DNA of 64,000 nt from Flammeovirgaceae bacterium BBD 1991-12 (GTDB lineage Bacteria; Bacteroidota; Bacteroidia; Cytophagales; Cyclobacteriaceae), in assembly GCA_001657315.1 (NCBI GenBank), contig LYSV01000002.1:1-64000 (forward strand). The letters are read 5' to 3'. This document shows positions 51,188 to 61,300 of the stretch, piece by piece (within the stretch, counting starts at the first letter, position 1; each line of letters starts with the position of its first letter). The notes under the pieces are model-generated. The model saw only the letters and a program-made list of their open reading frames with translations, did no database searches and was not told where the DNA came from. A program made the position numbers and the translations under genes.

Positions 51188-53095
51188 ATGATCACACTAC
51201 CTAAAAATCTTCATGGTTGCACCCATGGTCTGTGGGGACACAGACCATACTGCCTTTGCAGACTGTCATTGGCCATCTTGATGGTTCTGTTGGCTGTAGC
51301 ATCCTCTCAGGCACAGGAGGCTCATGTTCACCCCAGGTTACTCCTGGGCTCCAGGAAATGGAATGATTTCAGCGCAAGATCAGATAAAGCACCGTTCAGT
51401 ACCTGGATGAAAATTCTTGAGCAAGAAGCAGGACAAACGGCAAATACGCCGGATCCCGATGATATCACACATGAAATGGCGCCCGTCTATGCATTTCTTT
51501 ATCATACCACCAGGGACTCGAAGTGGGCAGAGCTGGCGTGGGAACAGTGCCTGCAGATCACCCGGGACACCCTGTTTCTCTCACTCCATTCCTTCGGATT
51601 ACGAAGAGCGCAAATGCTGAAAAACCTGGCCATTGCCTATGATTTTGCCTACCCGGCCTGGGCAAACGACCGGCGTCGGAGCATAGCAGATGCATTGTAT
51701 GACGGCATGATCAGGGTGAACGCCAGCATGGGGCCTATGGCCAACTACTCCATTGCCAGTAACTGGATGGGTATCCGGTATGGGGCGGTGATCCTTGCCG
51801 CCCTGGCTTGGGATAACCTGGACCATGATCATTCCAAAATAGCCAGATCGTTTTTATGGGATGCCACCAAACGTCTTCAGGATCACCTTAATGCCAATTT
51901 TCATCGTGAAGGTTGGAATGGTGAAAGCCTTGGATACTTTCATTATGCCTGGACCTGTGTGGGCCCGGCTCTGATCGCCTTACGCAACAGCCTGCAAACC
52001 TCCGATGCCTTTGAGCTCGAAAAATTCGCTCCCCATCTCATTCAAAGTATGCACGGTGTAGCCATCTCCAACGTGGCCATTGAGACCATGGAAGCTACAG
52101 GTATGAAACCAGACCTTTCGGATGACAACCTTTTTCTGTCGTCGGTCATGCTGTACGCTCAGGGTTGCCGCTTATTCCCACGTAAGCAGGTACCGGCCCT
52201 CCGTTGGATGTTGGATTATATGGGCACGGAGCTGAATCTGAAACGGTCCGGGCTTGCACTTCTTTATGCGTTGCTGTATTATCCGGTAGCTGTTCCGCCC
52301 ACCAATCCCGAAGCATTGGGTTGGCATACTTTTACCGACAATGACAAGGGAATTGTGATCCACCGAAACCGGTTTCAGGATGAAAATGATATTGTGTGGG
52401 TGCATAACATAAGCCAGAACCGTGTTCGCGGACATTCCGGTCCGGATGTGAATACGATCCGTTTATTTGGTCTGGATGTGCCGTGGATCATCGGTGCAGG
52501 CCGTACCGGAGAGATCGCCGGGCAATCCAACTTTTTTCCCGAAACTATCCGCAGGACTGAAAACGCCAGTACGTTGGGTAAGTTTTTGAGAGCGGACTGT
52601 TCTGAGTGGTTCTGCCGCACAACCGGTTTGGGCAGCAACGTGAATACCCTTGAGCATAAACGCACCTGTTTTTCATCATTTGATAGTCATTTTGGGGCTG
52701 AAGCGGTGATCGTTGTAGCAGACTCTTCAGAAAATGGTGTCCGGTGGCGGATCAATACCCCTGAATTTAACATATTGACAAAACAAAAGCAGGGATACAC
52801 TTTAACCGCGCCTAATGGCAATACGATGCAAGTAAGGGTGATAGGTTCTCCGGTCAGCGACCTCGAGGACGGACTGATACGGTATGGAGGCAGCACAGTG
52901 CGTCATAATCCATTCATAAAATACAAGGGTGTGGTTTATGAAAACAGCCGGTGGATCGACCTGTTCACAGGATCCAATGTGCTGGTAGTGATCACGCTTC
53001 AGCCTAAAGGAGTAAAGCACCCGGAGATAGCATGGGACGGCAGATCCCTTTCCATAAATGATCAACAATTTGAGCTCTACGGGCATGATGAATAA
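51188..53095 (+). CDS. Heparinase II/III-fold lyase-like protein
   Basis: Secreted protein of 635 residues, predicted alpha-helical toroid plus beta-sandwich. The ATG at 51188 is the only good start: a 26-residue leader that contains palindrome B (read as HGLWGHRPYC) precedes the signal core LSLAILMVLLAVASSQAQ. The toroid begins HPRLLLGSRKWNDF and contains NYSIASNWMGIRYGAVILAALA, FHREGWNGESLGYFHYAW. In the sandwich, HNISQNRVRGHSGPDVNTIRLFGLDVPW corresponds to the His/Asp-rich strand of heparinase II/III enzymes (cited in part). It differs strongly from the lyase at 22190, so the two probably cut different bonds. It belongs with the GH50-like gene to the second unit. Subfamily not assigned. 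Confidence 0.7.
   Translation: MITLPKNLHGCTHGLWGHRPYCLCRLSLAILMVLLAVASSQAQEAHVHPRLLLGSRKWNDFSARSDKAPFSTWMKILEQEAGQTANTPDPDDITHEMAPVYAFLYHTTRDSKWAELAWEQCLQITRDTLFLSLHSFGLRRAQMLKNLAIAYDFAYPAWANDRRRSIADALYDGMIRVNASMGPMANYSIASNWMGIRYGAVILAALAWDNLDHDHSKIARSFLWDATKRLQDHLNANFHREGWNGESLGYFHYAWTCVGPALIALRNSLQTSDAFELEKFAPHLIQSMHGVAISNVAIETMEATGMKPDLSDDNLFLSSVMLYAQGCRLFPRKQVPALRWMLDYMGTELNLKRSGLALLYALLYYPVAVPPTNPEALGWHTFTDNDKGIVIHRNRFQDENDIVWVHNISQNRVRGHSGPDVNTIRLFGLDVPWIIGAGRTGEIAGQSNFFPETIRRTENASTLGKFLRADCSEWFCRTTGLGSNVNTLEHKRTCFSSFDSHFGAEAVIVVADSSENGVRWRINTPEFNILTKQKQGYTLTAPNGNTMQVRVIGSPVSDLEDGLIRYGGSTVRHNPFIKYKGVVYENSRWIDLFTGSNVLVVITLQPKGVKHPEIAWDGRSLSINDQQFELYGHDE
51225..51248 (+). repeat. Palindrome B, copy 2 (inside second lyase leader)
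   Basis: Arms ATGGTCTGTG and CACAGACCAT, identical to copy 1 at 22239-22262, with loop GGGA in place of TTTT. It lies 37 bp after the start codon. Confidence 0.8.
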
Positions 53096-53442
53096 GCTTT
53101 TCTTCCGGATGTTTTGAAATAGCGTTCCGTGATAGCCCTTTGCCGGGCTGATCTTTCATCCACCACCTCTTTGCTGGTGGTAAAGAATGTTGCCCGTTCA
53201 TAGGCCGGCCGTTTTATTGGTAGTATGACCTGGATCATTGGAACTGACAGGAATTCTTCAGGCCTTAAATACTATGGCGATACGGCCAGGCTCATAGTTA
53301 CAAAGAAAGGATAGTATGGTTACATGATACCATTGGGCACGTATTTGACACTTCTTTACTACAATGGAGGCCTCATCTTTAATAAATTGTACGATCGGGC
53401 GCAATCCCGATAATTTACAAATTCAAACCAAACCCATTAGTT
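53096..53442 (+). promoter_or_regulatory. Leader region of second susC with hairpins
   Basis: A 347-bp stretch with no gene. It shows AGCCC-TTTGCC-GGGCT (about 53134), CCACCA/TGGTGG (about 53160-53180), and, near the gene, ATCGGG (53394-53399) pairing with CCCGAT (53406-53411) 31 bp before the susC ATG. The last one recalls the hairpin before the first susC. No clear -33/-7 promoter was recognised. Confidence 0.45.
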
Positions 53443-56400
53443 ATGATAAAAGTATTACTGGCTTTTATGTTGCTACTCTGTGCTATGGTTACAGCCTTTG
53501 CACAGGCTACGGTCACTGGAAGGGTGGTGGAAGTAGACACCAATGAACCCATACCCGGTGTGAATGTTCTGGTGCGGGGCACCTCTACCGGAACGGTTAC
53601 CGGTATGAATGGAGAGTATAGCATTGCCGTGCCGGAGAACGCCGTACTGATCTTCAGTTTCGTTGGATTCGAGACAGAATCCATCGAGGTTGGTTCCCGG
53701 AGCATTATTGACGTTGTGATGTCCTATGATATTTCCACTTTACAGGAAGTAGTAGTGGTTGGCTATGGCTCACAGGACAAACGTGACCTTACCAGCTCGA
53801 TAAGTCAGATCGACGCAGAACAGCTTGACCTTGTCCCCGCTGTATCAGTGGATAACATCATGCAGGGTCTGGCCTCGGGTGTGCAGGTTTCAACGGCCAA
53901 TGGTGTGCCCGGAGCTCCCACAAGGGTCATGATAAGAGGAACCAATTCGATCTCATCGGGAACAGAACCCTTGTGGGTGATCGATGGAATGATCCTGAGC
54001 CAGAGTGGCGAACTGGACGGATTGTCGAGAAACGAAGCCACGGTTCCCCAGAATCCTCTATCTCTGATCAACCCCAACGACATTGAATCCATTGAGGTGT
54101 TGAAGGACGCCGCAGCCACATCGATCTACGGATCCCGTGGTGCCAACGGGGTGATCCTGGTCACCACTAAAAAGGGAAAGGAGGGTGTAAAGAGCTTTAA
54201 CATTGATTTCCAACAGGGAGTGACGGATGTAGTGCGGGGACCGGAAGAGATCGGTTTCGTAGATGGCGATACCTGGCTGGCTTTGGGAGATCAGGCCCGC
54301 GCCAATAACGGTTTGGCACCCTATGATCTGAATTCTGCATTGAATTCCGGAAGAGATCCCAATGCTGTACTGGACCGAAGCCAGGCTGAGAATACCAACT
54401 GGTTTGATGAGGTGCTTAGAAATGGAGCCTTTACAGACCTGAATGTGTCTGCTGCCAATGGTACGGAAAATGCCAGCTACTATATATCCGGGCAGTACCG
54501 GCGGGATAAAAGTGTTCTTCAAAACAATGATCTGGAACGTGTAAGCCTGCGGACCAATCTTGACTTTAAGGCGGTCGATAACCTGGATATTGGTCTCAGG
54601 GCTACCGTGAGCTATTCAAAAAATGAAAGAGCCGCTAACGGAGGCGGACCAGACGGGAACAGCTTCATGGCCAGAGGCGGTTATGATCAGGTCAATACAG
54701 ATACTTACCCCTGGCTGCCCATCCTGCATCCTACAGTAAGGGATGAAAACGGCAACCAGGTGCTTTTTGATCCGCTTTCAGGCAATAATGTATTGGCCAC
54801 CCTCAACCGGGACAACTATATCAATGACCTCGAATCCTACAGAGCCATTGGAGGCCTGTTTCTGGAGTATTATCTGCCTTTTATCAAAGGATTATCCGTT
54901 CGGTCAGAAGCTGCCTATGATTTTTTCCATACCAGTAATATTGAATGGGGCAATACCGTGATACGGGAAGGCAGCAGCTACGCTTTTGACAATTCCAATA
55001 CCTTCCGGAGAATGAACTATAATCTGTATACCTCCTATAACCGGTCCATTGGAGCCAACCACCATTTGAATGTTGTGATGGGGGTGGAACAGACCTCTCA
55101 GCAACAAAGGGAAAGAAATCTTGAGGCAGATGAATTGAACGGTACCCTGAAAGAGGTAGGGCAACCCGGAAATGTACTTAGGGTTACAGGTCGCCTGAGA
55201 GGTGAGATCTATTTCAGAGGCTTTTTTGCCCGGGCAAACTACAGGCTGTTCGACAGATATCTTTTGGGCCTGAGCCTGAGAAGGGATGGGTCATCGATCT
55301 TCACCTCCGACAATCGATGGGGTACTTTTCCGGCAGTCTCTGCAGGCTGGATCATTAGCGACGAAAGCTTCATGGATGGCTTGCCTGTGCTAAACTTCCT
55401 GAAGCTGAGGGCAAGTTACGGACTTACAGGAAATGCCAACATCAGCCCACGGGCTACGGTGACTTCCTACGATACATGGGGTCAGTACGGTGACGTAGGG
55501 GCCGGTGATCTTTTGAGGACCATTGCCAATGAGGACGTGACCTGGGAAACCACCAATGCCATGGATGTAGCTCTTGATTTCGAACTGCTTGAAAACAGGA
55601 TTTCCGGTAGCGTGGGGTACTACCATCAAAATGTCACCGACATGTTGTTCAGGGTACCCGTTCCTGTTTCCTCAGGCATATTTGATAACAACCCCACGAT
55701 CTGGGATAACATCGGAGATATGAAAAACTACGGTTTTGAAGTATCCCTTAATGCCACAGTCATCAATTCCGGTGATCTCAAATGGGATGTGGGTTTTAAT
55801 TTCACCACCAATAAAAATGAAGTTACCCGGCTCAAGGATGATGATGATGAATTATACGACCGCAATGCCAATGGCCTGGTGACCCGCGTAGGACAACCGC
55901 TGGCATTTTTCAGACTGGCAAGGTATGCGGGTATTCACCCTGAGGGCGGTTATGAATTGATTGAAGAGATGGACCTCGAGCGCTTCGATGAGACAGGCGA
56001 GCGGGTAGCTACAGGCAACCTTATCCCGGCCTCACGGGCCAATTTACAGGAACATCTGTTCGACGACACCGACAAAACCAGCCTGCCCACGTGGTTCGGA
56101 GGGTTCAATACCTCAGCCACGTACAAGAACATAGATGTTAGCTTGTTCTTTGCCTTCCAGGGAGGCAACTACATTTTCGATGAAGCGGAATATGAATCTA
56201 CCTTTATAGGCGCACCTGTACTGCGGTCAGATCTGGTCAATAACACCTGGACACCTGAAAACCCCAATGCAGAGTATCCCCGGCTGGTCTGGGACAGATT
56301 GTTTGATGTCATTGAGGAAGGGGGTTCGATCAGCGAAGACGTACGCTTCGACCCAAGAAGAGATGGTCAGCGCCATGATAAGTTCCTTCACAAGGGAGAC

Positions 56401-56652
56401 TTTTTGCGGCTACGGACCCTTTCCGTAGGCTACTCCCTGCCTCAAAACATTCTGGAAAAACTGCATGTAAGACGGCTCAGGGTCTTTGTGATGGCTAACA
56501 ACCTGTTTACCATTACTGGTTATGATGGTTATGATCCTGAAGCGGTGGATACCTCGGGAGATTCTCAGGAAAGGAATATTAGTCAGGGGTGGCTGGGGGT
56601 TCAACTGCCACAGGTAAGAACATATAGTGCCGGCATTAACCTTGGATTCTAA
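53443..56652 (+). CDS. SusC-like TonB-dependent transporter without STN domain
   Basis: Outer-membrane importer of 1069 residues. Signal peptide ending VTAFAQ, then at once the carboxypeptidase-regulatory-like domain (TVTGRVVEVDTNEPIPGVNVLVRGTSTG, about 22-95), the plug (LQEVVVVGYGSQDKRDLTSS) and the barrel, ending SAGINLGF. There is no STN domain and no sigma/anti-sigma pair beside it, so it must be regulated differently from the first SusC. SusD follows after 5 bp. The barrel is clearly diverged from the other SusC, which points to a different ligand or fragment size. Confidence 0.96.
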   Translation: MIKVLLAFMLLLCAMVTAFAQATVTGRVVEVDTNEPIPGVNVLVRGTSTGTVTGMNGEYSIAVPENAVLIFSFVGFETESIEVGSRSIIDVVMSYDISTLQEVVVVGYGSQDKRDLTSSISQIDAEQLDLVPAVSVDNIMQGLASGVQVSTANGVPGAPTRVMIRGTNSISSGTEPLWVIDGMILSQSGELDGLSRNEATVPQNPLSLINPNDIESIEVLKDAAATSIYGSRGANGVILVTTKKGKEGVKSFNIDFQQGVTDVVRGPEEIGFVDGDTWLALGDQARANNGLAPYDLNSALNSGRDPNAVLDRSQAENTNWFDEVLRNGAFTDLNVSAANGTENASYYISGQYRRDKSVLQNNDLERVSLRTNLDFKAVDNLDIGLRATVSYSKNERAANGGGPDGNSFMARGGYDQVNTDTYPWLPILHPTVRDENGNQVLFDPLSGNNVLATLNRDNYINDLESYRAIGGLFLEYYLPFIKGLSVRSEAAYDFFHTSNIEWGNTVIREGSSYAFDNSNTFRRMNYNLYTSYNRSIGANHHLNVVMGVEQTSQQQRERNLEADELNGTLKEVGQPGNVLRVTGRLRGEIYFRGFFARANYRLFDRYLLGLSLRRDGSSIFTSDNRWGTFPAVSAGWIISDESFMDGLPVLNFLKLRASYGLTGNANISPRATVTSYDTWGQYGDVGAGDLLRTIANEDVTWETTNAMDVALDFELLENRISGSVGYYHQNVTDMLFRVPVPVSSGIFDNNPTIWDNIGDMKNYGFEVSLNATVINSGDLKWDVGFNFTTNKNEVTRLKDDDDELYDRNANGLVTRVGQPLAFFRLARYAGIHPEGGYELIEEMDLERFDETGERVATGNLIPASRANLQEHLFDDTDKTSLPTWFGGFNTSATYKNIDVSLFFAFQGGNYIFDEAEYESTFIGAPVLRSDLVNNTWTPENPNAEYPRLVWDRLFDVIEEGGSISEDVRFDPRRDGQRHDKFLHKGDFLRLRTLSVGYSLPQNILEKLHVRRLRVFVMANNLFTITGYDGYDPEAVDTSGDSQERNISQGWLGVQLPQVRTYSAGINLGF

Positions 56653-56657
56653 GTCGA

Positions 56658-58268
56658 ATGAAAAAAGAAGACATCATGAAAAATATACGATACATTATCT
56701 CCATAGGTATCATTATTGCCACCTGCACCGCTTGTGACAATGAGGAGTTTTTTGAACTCGAGGCCCCACCGCAGGCTCCATGGTTAAGCCTGTCGGACCT
56801 GGAGAAAGCACCTATCGGGGCCTATTACGCACTTACCGGCAATGGAGGTACCATGTCCATATTTGGCAGTGGAAGAATAGCCGGAGAGGTCTTTGCAGAC
56901 GGTGTTCGTATTGCGCCAGATGCCGAAGATTTTGATCCGCAGCAGGACGCCGTCGACATGTATAACAGGACCACCACCGGTACCGGCATAGCCATCATGG
57001 ACCGGCCCATCTTCAATAGCGGATACCTCGCCGTGGGGCACGCCAATGGAGCGATTGATTTTATCGAGGAGAATAATGACGACCCCTTTAGAAATCCTGC
57101 CACGCTCAATGAAGTGGCAAGGATAAAGGGTGAACTGTACTTTGTCCGTGCGTATGCCTACTATTGGCTGGCCCGCATCTACCTGCCCGCCTATCCCAAT
57201 GACGAACTACGGATCCCCTTCAGGGTCAACCAGGCGTTGAATTTTGATGAGGCCATAACCTCTGAACTTGCCTCTGCCAACATGATCTATGATCAGATCG
57301 TGAGTGACCTGCGTACGGCTAAGGATCTGTTGCCGGAGAGATATGAAGACGGGGTGCACGATCCTTCTTTCCAGGATGGCCGGGCCAATAAATTTGCCGC
57401 CGCCGCCCTACTGTCGAAAGTGCTGTTCCACATCGGCAGCCATGATGAAGCCCTTGAGGAGTTGAACTTCGTTATTGACCAAAATGGAGGTGACTACGAC
57501 CTCAGTGAAGATCCGATCGAGGCATGGAATAAGACCGGCATAGCCCGGGGCCGGGAGGTGATCTGGTACTACACACTGTGGACCGGTGATGGATTGGGTG
57601 GGTCCAGCGGTAACTGGAAGCATCCGCGCAGATTTGAATGGTACAACACCACCACACGGGATTCGGACAATCCGGCTGACAACGGAAGCCGGTTCATCGT
57701 AGCCAGTGATGAGTTCCTTACCCGGGTGGGATGGATGGATCCCGGCGACCTTTCGGAAACAACCGCAGCGCTCGACGATAAGCGCTATACCCAGCTTTTC
57801 TCCCGCTTTGAGCCATCAGGGGCAGGTACCGGTGTGGAAGAACCGAGGGGAGCTTTCGAGCCCAGCCGTCCTTACGTGTGGGGCAGTAAGTATTACAGGA
57901 GCGGTGTACGAAGGAGCACAAATCTACCCATTCTTCGTCTGGCGGATATGTACCTGCTGAGGGCTACTATTCATGCCAGTGCAGGAGGTTTTAATGACGC
58001 AAGATCCGACCTGAATGCAGTCAGGAACAGGGCAGGGCTGGCAGATTATGCAGGTATGGATGCTGACCTGTTGGATGCCATTGAAGTGGAAAGAATGATC
58101 GAAATGGCATTTGAAGGAGACCGGTTGTATTATCTCCAGGGACTACAAAAAGATATCCCCGACGGAGACCGGGGTACAGGTTCAACGCCTTGGAATGACG
58201 CAGCATTTTATTCTGAAATACCGGATTACGAGATTGATCTGAACCGGGCATTTTCCGGCTCGGACTAG
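56658..58268 (+). CDS. SusD-like surface glycan-binding lipoprotein (second)
   Basis: RagB/SusD family protein of 536 residues paired with the SusC upstream (5-bp gap). Two starts are possible, ATG 56658 and ATG 56676; the second gives MKNIRYIISIGIIIATCTAC, a compact lipoprotein signal. SusD marks are AYYALTGNGGTM, VARIKGELYFVRAYAYYWLARIYLPAYPND, ILRLADMYLLRATIHASAGGFNDARSDLNAVRNRAGL and EVERMIEMAFEGDRLYYLQGL (cited in part). It is followed by a gap with a hairpin and then the FG-GAP gene. Confidence 0.95.
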   Translation: MKKEDIMKNIRYIISIGIIIATCTACDNEEFFELEAPPQAPWLSLSDLEKAPIGAYYALTGNGGTMSIFGSGRIAGEVFADGVRIAPDAEDFDPQQDAVDMYNRTTTGTGIAIMDRPIFNSGYLAVGHANGAIDFIEENNDDPFRNPATLNEVARIKGELYFVRAYAYYWLARIYLPAYPNDELRIPFRVNQALNFDEAITSELASANMIYDQIVSDLRTAKDLLPERYEDGVHDPSFQDGRANKFAAAALLSKVLFHIGSHDEALEELNFVIDQNGGDYDLSEDPIEAWNKTGIARGREVIWYYTLWTGDGLGGSSGNWKHPRRFEWYNTTTRDSDNPADNGSRFIVASDEFLTRVGWMDPGDLSETTAALDDKRYTQLFSRFEPSGAGTGVEEPRGAFEPSRPYVWGSKYYRSGVRRSTNLPILRLADMYLLRATIHASAGGFNDARSDLNAVRNRAGLADYAGMDADLLDAIEVERMIEMAFEGDRLYYLQGLQKDIPDGDRGTGSTPWNDAAFYSEIPDYEIDLNRAFSGSD

Positions 58269-58294
58269 ATGCCGTTTTATTGTTGTGACATAAG

Positions 58295-58317
58295 GTGGTC
58301 TTGAAAGTTATGACCAC
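58295..58317 (+). terminator. Hairpin after second susD
   Basis: GTGGTC (58295-58300) pairs with GACCAC (58312-58317) around an 11-nt loop, 27 bp after the susD stop. No T tract, so it may only reduce read-through. Confidence 0.35.
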
Positions 58318-58399
58318 GACTCATCGGGGATTCCCGGATTTTACTGAATTCAGGGGGTCCCCAATTTACTTAATAGTTTACTCCTGAACACAGAGCTTT

Positions 58400-61300
58400 T
58401 TGAGTGCGTTGCAAAACAATTGCTGTCCCACTGGTAATAGTAAAAACTCCGGGTACCTGGTCCTGATATTTCTTTGCATGTGGATAGGTGCAGCCCTATG
58501 GCTTTTAGGCTGCCGAAAAACAGAACTTGCACATACAGAGACGAGCAAGGAACCCATCCCTCTTTTCAGGATCAGGAACTCCACACATACCGGTGTCACC
58601 TTTACCAATGAAATCAAGGAAGACAGTAAACGGAACATCATACGGTACCAGGGCTATTATGACGGAGGCGGAGTAGTAGCGGCAGATTTCAATAATGACG
58701 GACTGCCCGACCTTTACTTCACAGCAAATTCATCTCCCAATAAACTGTACCTCAACAGAGGAAACCTTCAGTTTGAAGATGTCACCAAAAAAGCAGGACT
58801 GCAGAAACAAGGATTTGGCTGGTATACCGGAGCTACGGTGGTGGACATCAACGGTGATGACTGGCTGGACCTGTATGTTTGCAAGTCGGGACTTTTTAAG
58901 CCCGAAAACCGTAGAAATCAGCTATTCCTTAACAACGGAGACCTCACCTTTACCGAAGTTGCGTCCGATTATGGGCTGGACCACGCCGGGTATTCGACTC
59001 ATGCGGCTTTCTTTGATTATGACCGTGATGGTGATCTGGACATGTACCTGGCCAATTACGGTCCAGGTGACCTTACCGTTGATAATGAGCTGGCTTTTAA
59101 GCTGAGAAAGGAAAGCGATCCCTACAATGGTGATAAATTGTTTGAAAATCTGGACGGACGCTTTGCAGATGTAACTGCCCGGGCCGGCATCAGAGACCAC
59201 AGGTTCGGATTTGCTCACTCTGTAGGCATAGGCGATTTGAATAGAGACGGCTGGGAAGACATTTTCGTTGGCAATGATTTTTCCGAATACGATTACCTTT
59301 ACCTCAACGAGGGCAATAAAACATTCCTGGAGTCTTCCAAAATCTCCTTCAAACATATTTCAAATTATTCTATGGGCAGCGATGTTGGTGATTTCAACAA
59401 CGATGGCCTTTTAGACATCATTGTGCTGGACATGGTGGCGGAAGATCACCGGCGGCAAAAGGAAAACATGGGAGGTATGCAGAGACAGGCCTTTGAGCAG
59501 TTTGTAAAGCTGGGATTTCACTATCAGTACATGTCCAACATGCTTCACATCAATAATGGCAATGAGACCTTCAGTGACCTGGCCCATCTGGCCGGGATCT
59601 CCAATACAGACTGGAGCTGGGCACCACTGCTGGCCGACTTTGACAATGACGGATGGAAGGACCTCTACATCACCAACGGCCTGAAAAGGGATGCCCGCAA
59701 TGAAGATGCACGGCTACTGTTTGTAGAGATGCTAAAAACGGCCGAAGCAGAAGGCCGGAAGTCACTCACCGAACAGGAATGGGCGCGGGCGCTGAATGCC
59801 ATGCCTTCGGAGAAACTGATCAATTATATGTACAGGAACAATGGCGACCTGACCTTCGAAAAGGTATCAACAGAATGGGGCCTCGGATACGCCTCCTTTT
59901 CCAATGGAGCTGCTCATGCAGATCTGGACAACGATGGCGACCTTGACCTGGTGGTCAACAATATCAATGAGCCTGCTTACATATTTGAGAATCTGAGTGT
60001 GCAGTTCGAAACAGGGAATTATCTGAAAATAAAATTCATCGGCCCCAGTTCGAACAGGGATGGCCTCGGAACAAAGATCTGGATTTACAGCGGAGCAGAT
60101 CAACAGTTTCAGCAGTATTATTTTACACGCGGCTACCGGTCTGCCATGGCGGGACCCATGCACTTCGGACTGGGATCGAATGCAAAGGCAGATAGTATCT
60201 GGGTAGTGTGGACGGATGAAAAGGTGCAGGTAATTCGCGACGTTCAGGCAAACCAGACACTGGAAGTAAATTATGGGGATGCAAAACAGCCGTCCGCAGG
60301 ACCCTACGGGGGATCTGTTGTTATGCAGGACGCAGGGGCATATTTTCGGACCGTTACAAAGGAATTGAACCTCAACCACAAGACTCCGGAAAACGATTAT
60401 GATGATTACCTGCGGGAGGAATTGCTGCCCCATAAAATGTCAACACTTGGCCCTTTCATTTCTGTAGGCGATGTCAACAATGATCTTTTGGAAGATTTTT
60501 TTGTGGGAGGTGCAAAGGGTTATTCCGGTAGTATTTTCTTTCAGCGATCAAACGGAACATTCTTTAAAAGTAAGCAAAGAGACCTGGAGGACGATGCAAG
60601 GTTTGAGGATATGGGCAGCGCACTGTTCGATGCCGACGGAGACAACGATCTCGATCTGTATGTGGTCAGCGGTGGGAACGAGCTGGGGGTGGGATCGGAA
60701 GAGTACCAGGACAGATTATATATCAATGATGGCAAGGGACATTTTTCGCGGGCGAGCCACCAGCTTCCTAAGCTGCAGGAAAGCGGCTCCGTCGTAATAC
60801 CAGAAGATTTCGATGGCGATGGCGATCCGGACCTGTTTGTAGGAGGACGGATGGTCCCTGGCCGCTATCCCTGGCCTGCCACCAGCTATATTCTGGAAAA
60901 CACCAATGGAACTTTTGCAGATATCACATCCCACATTGCTCCGGATCTTAAGGAGCTGGGGATGGTCACCGCCGCGGTGTGGACGGACTATGACCGGGAC
61001 GAGGACAAGGACCTTGTTGTAACAGGAGAATGGATGTCCATCCGGGTATTTGAAAATCAACAGGGCAGGTTTGTAGATCAGACGGACATGTGCGGGCTGT
61101 CACAAAGCAGCGGCTGGTGGTTCAGCCTGATGGCTCATGATCTGGATGATGATGGCGATGAGGATCTGGTAGCCGGGAATGTAGGGCTAAATTACAAATA
61201 CCAGGCTTCTGCGGATGAACCGTTCCACGTATTCAGCACGGACTTTGATGGTAACGGTTCCAATGACATTGTTCTGGCCTGGCTCGATCAGGGCGAAGTG

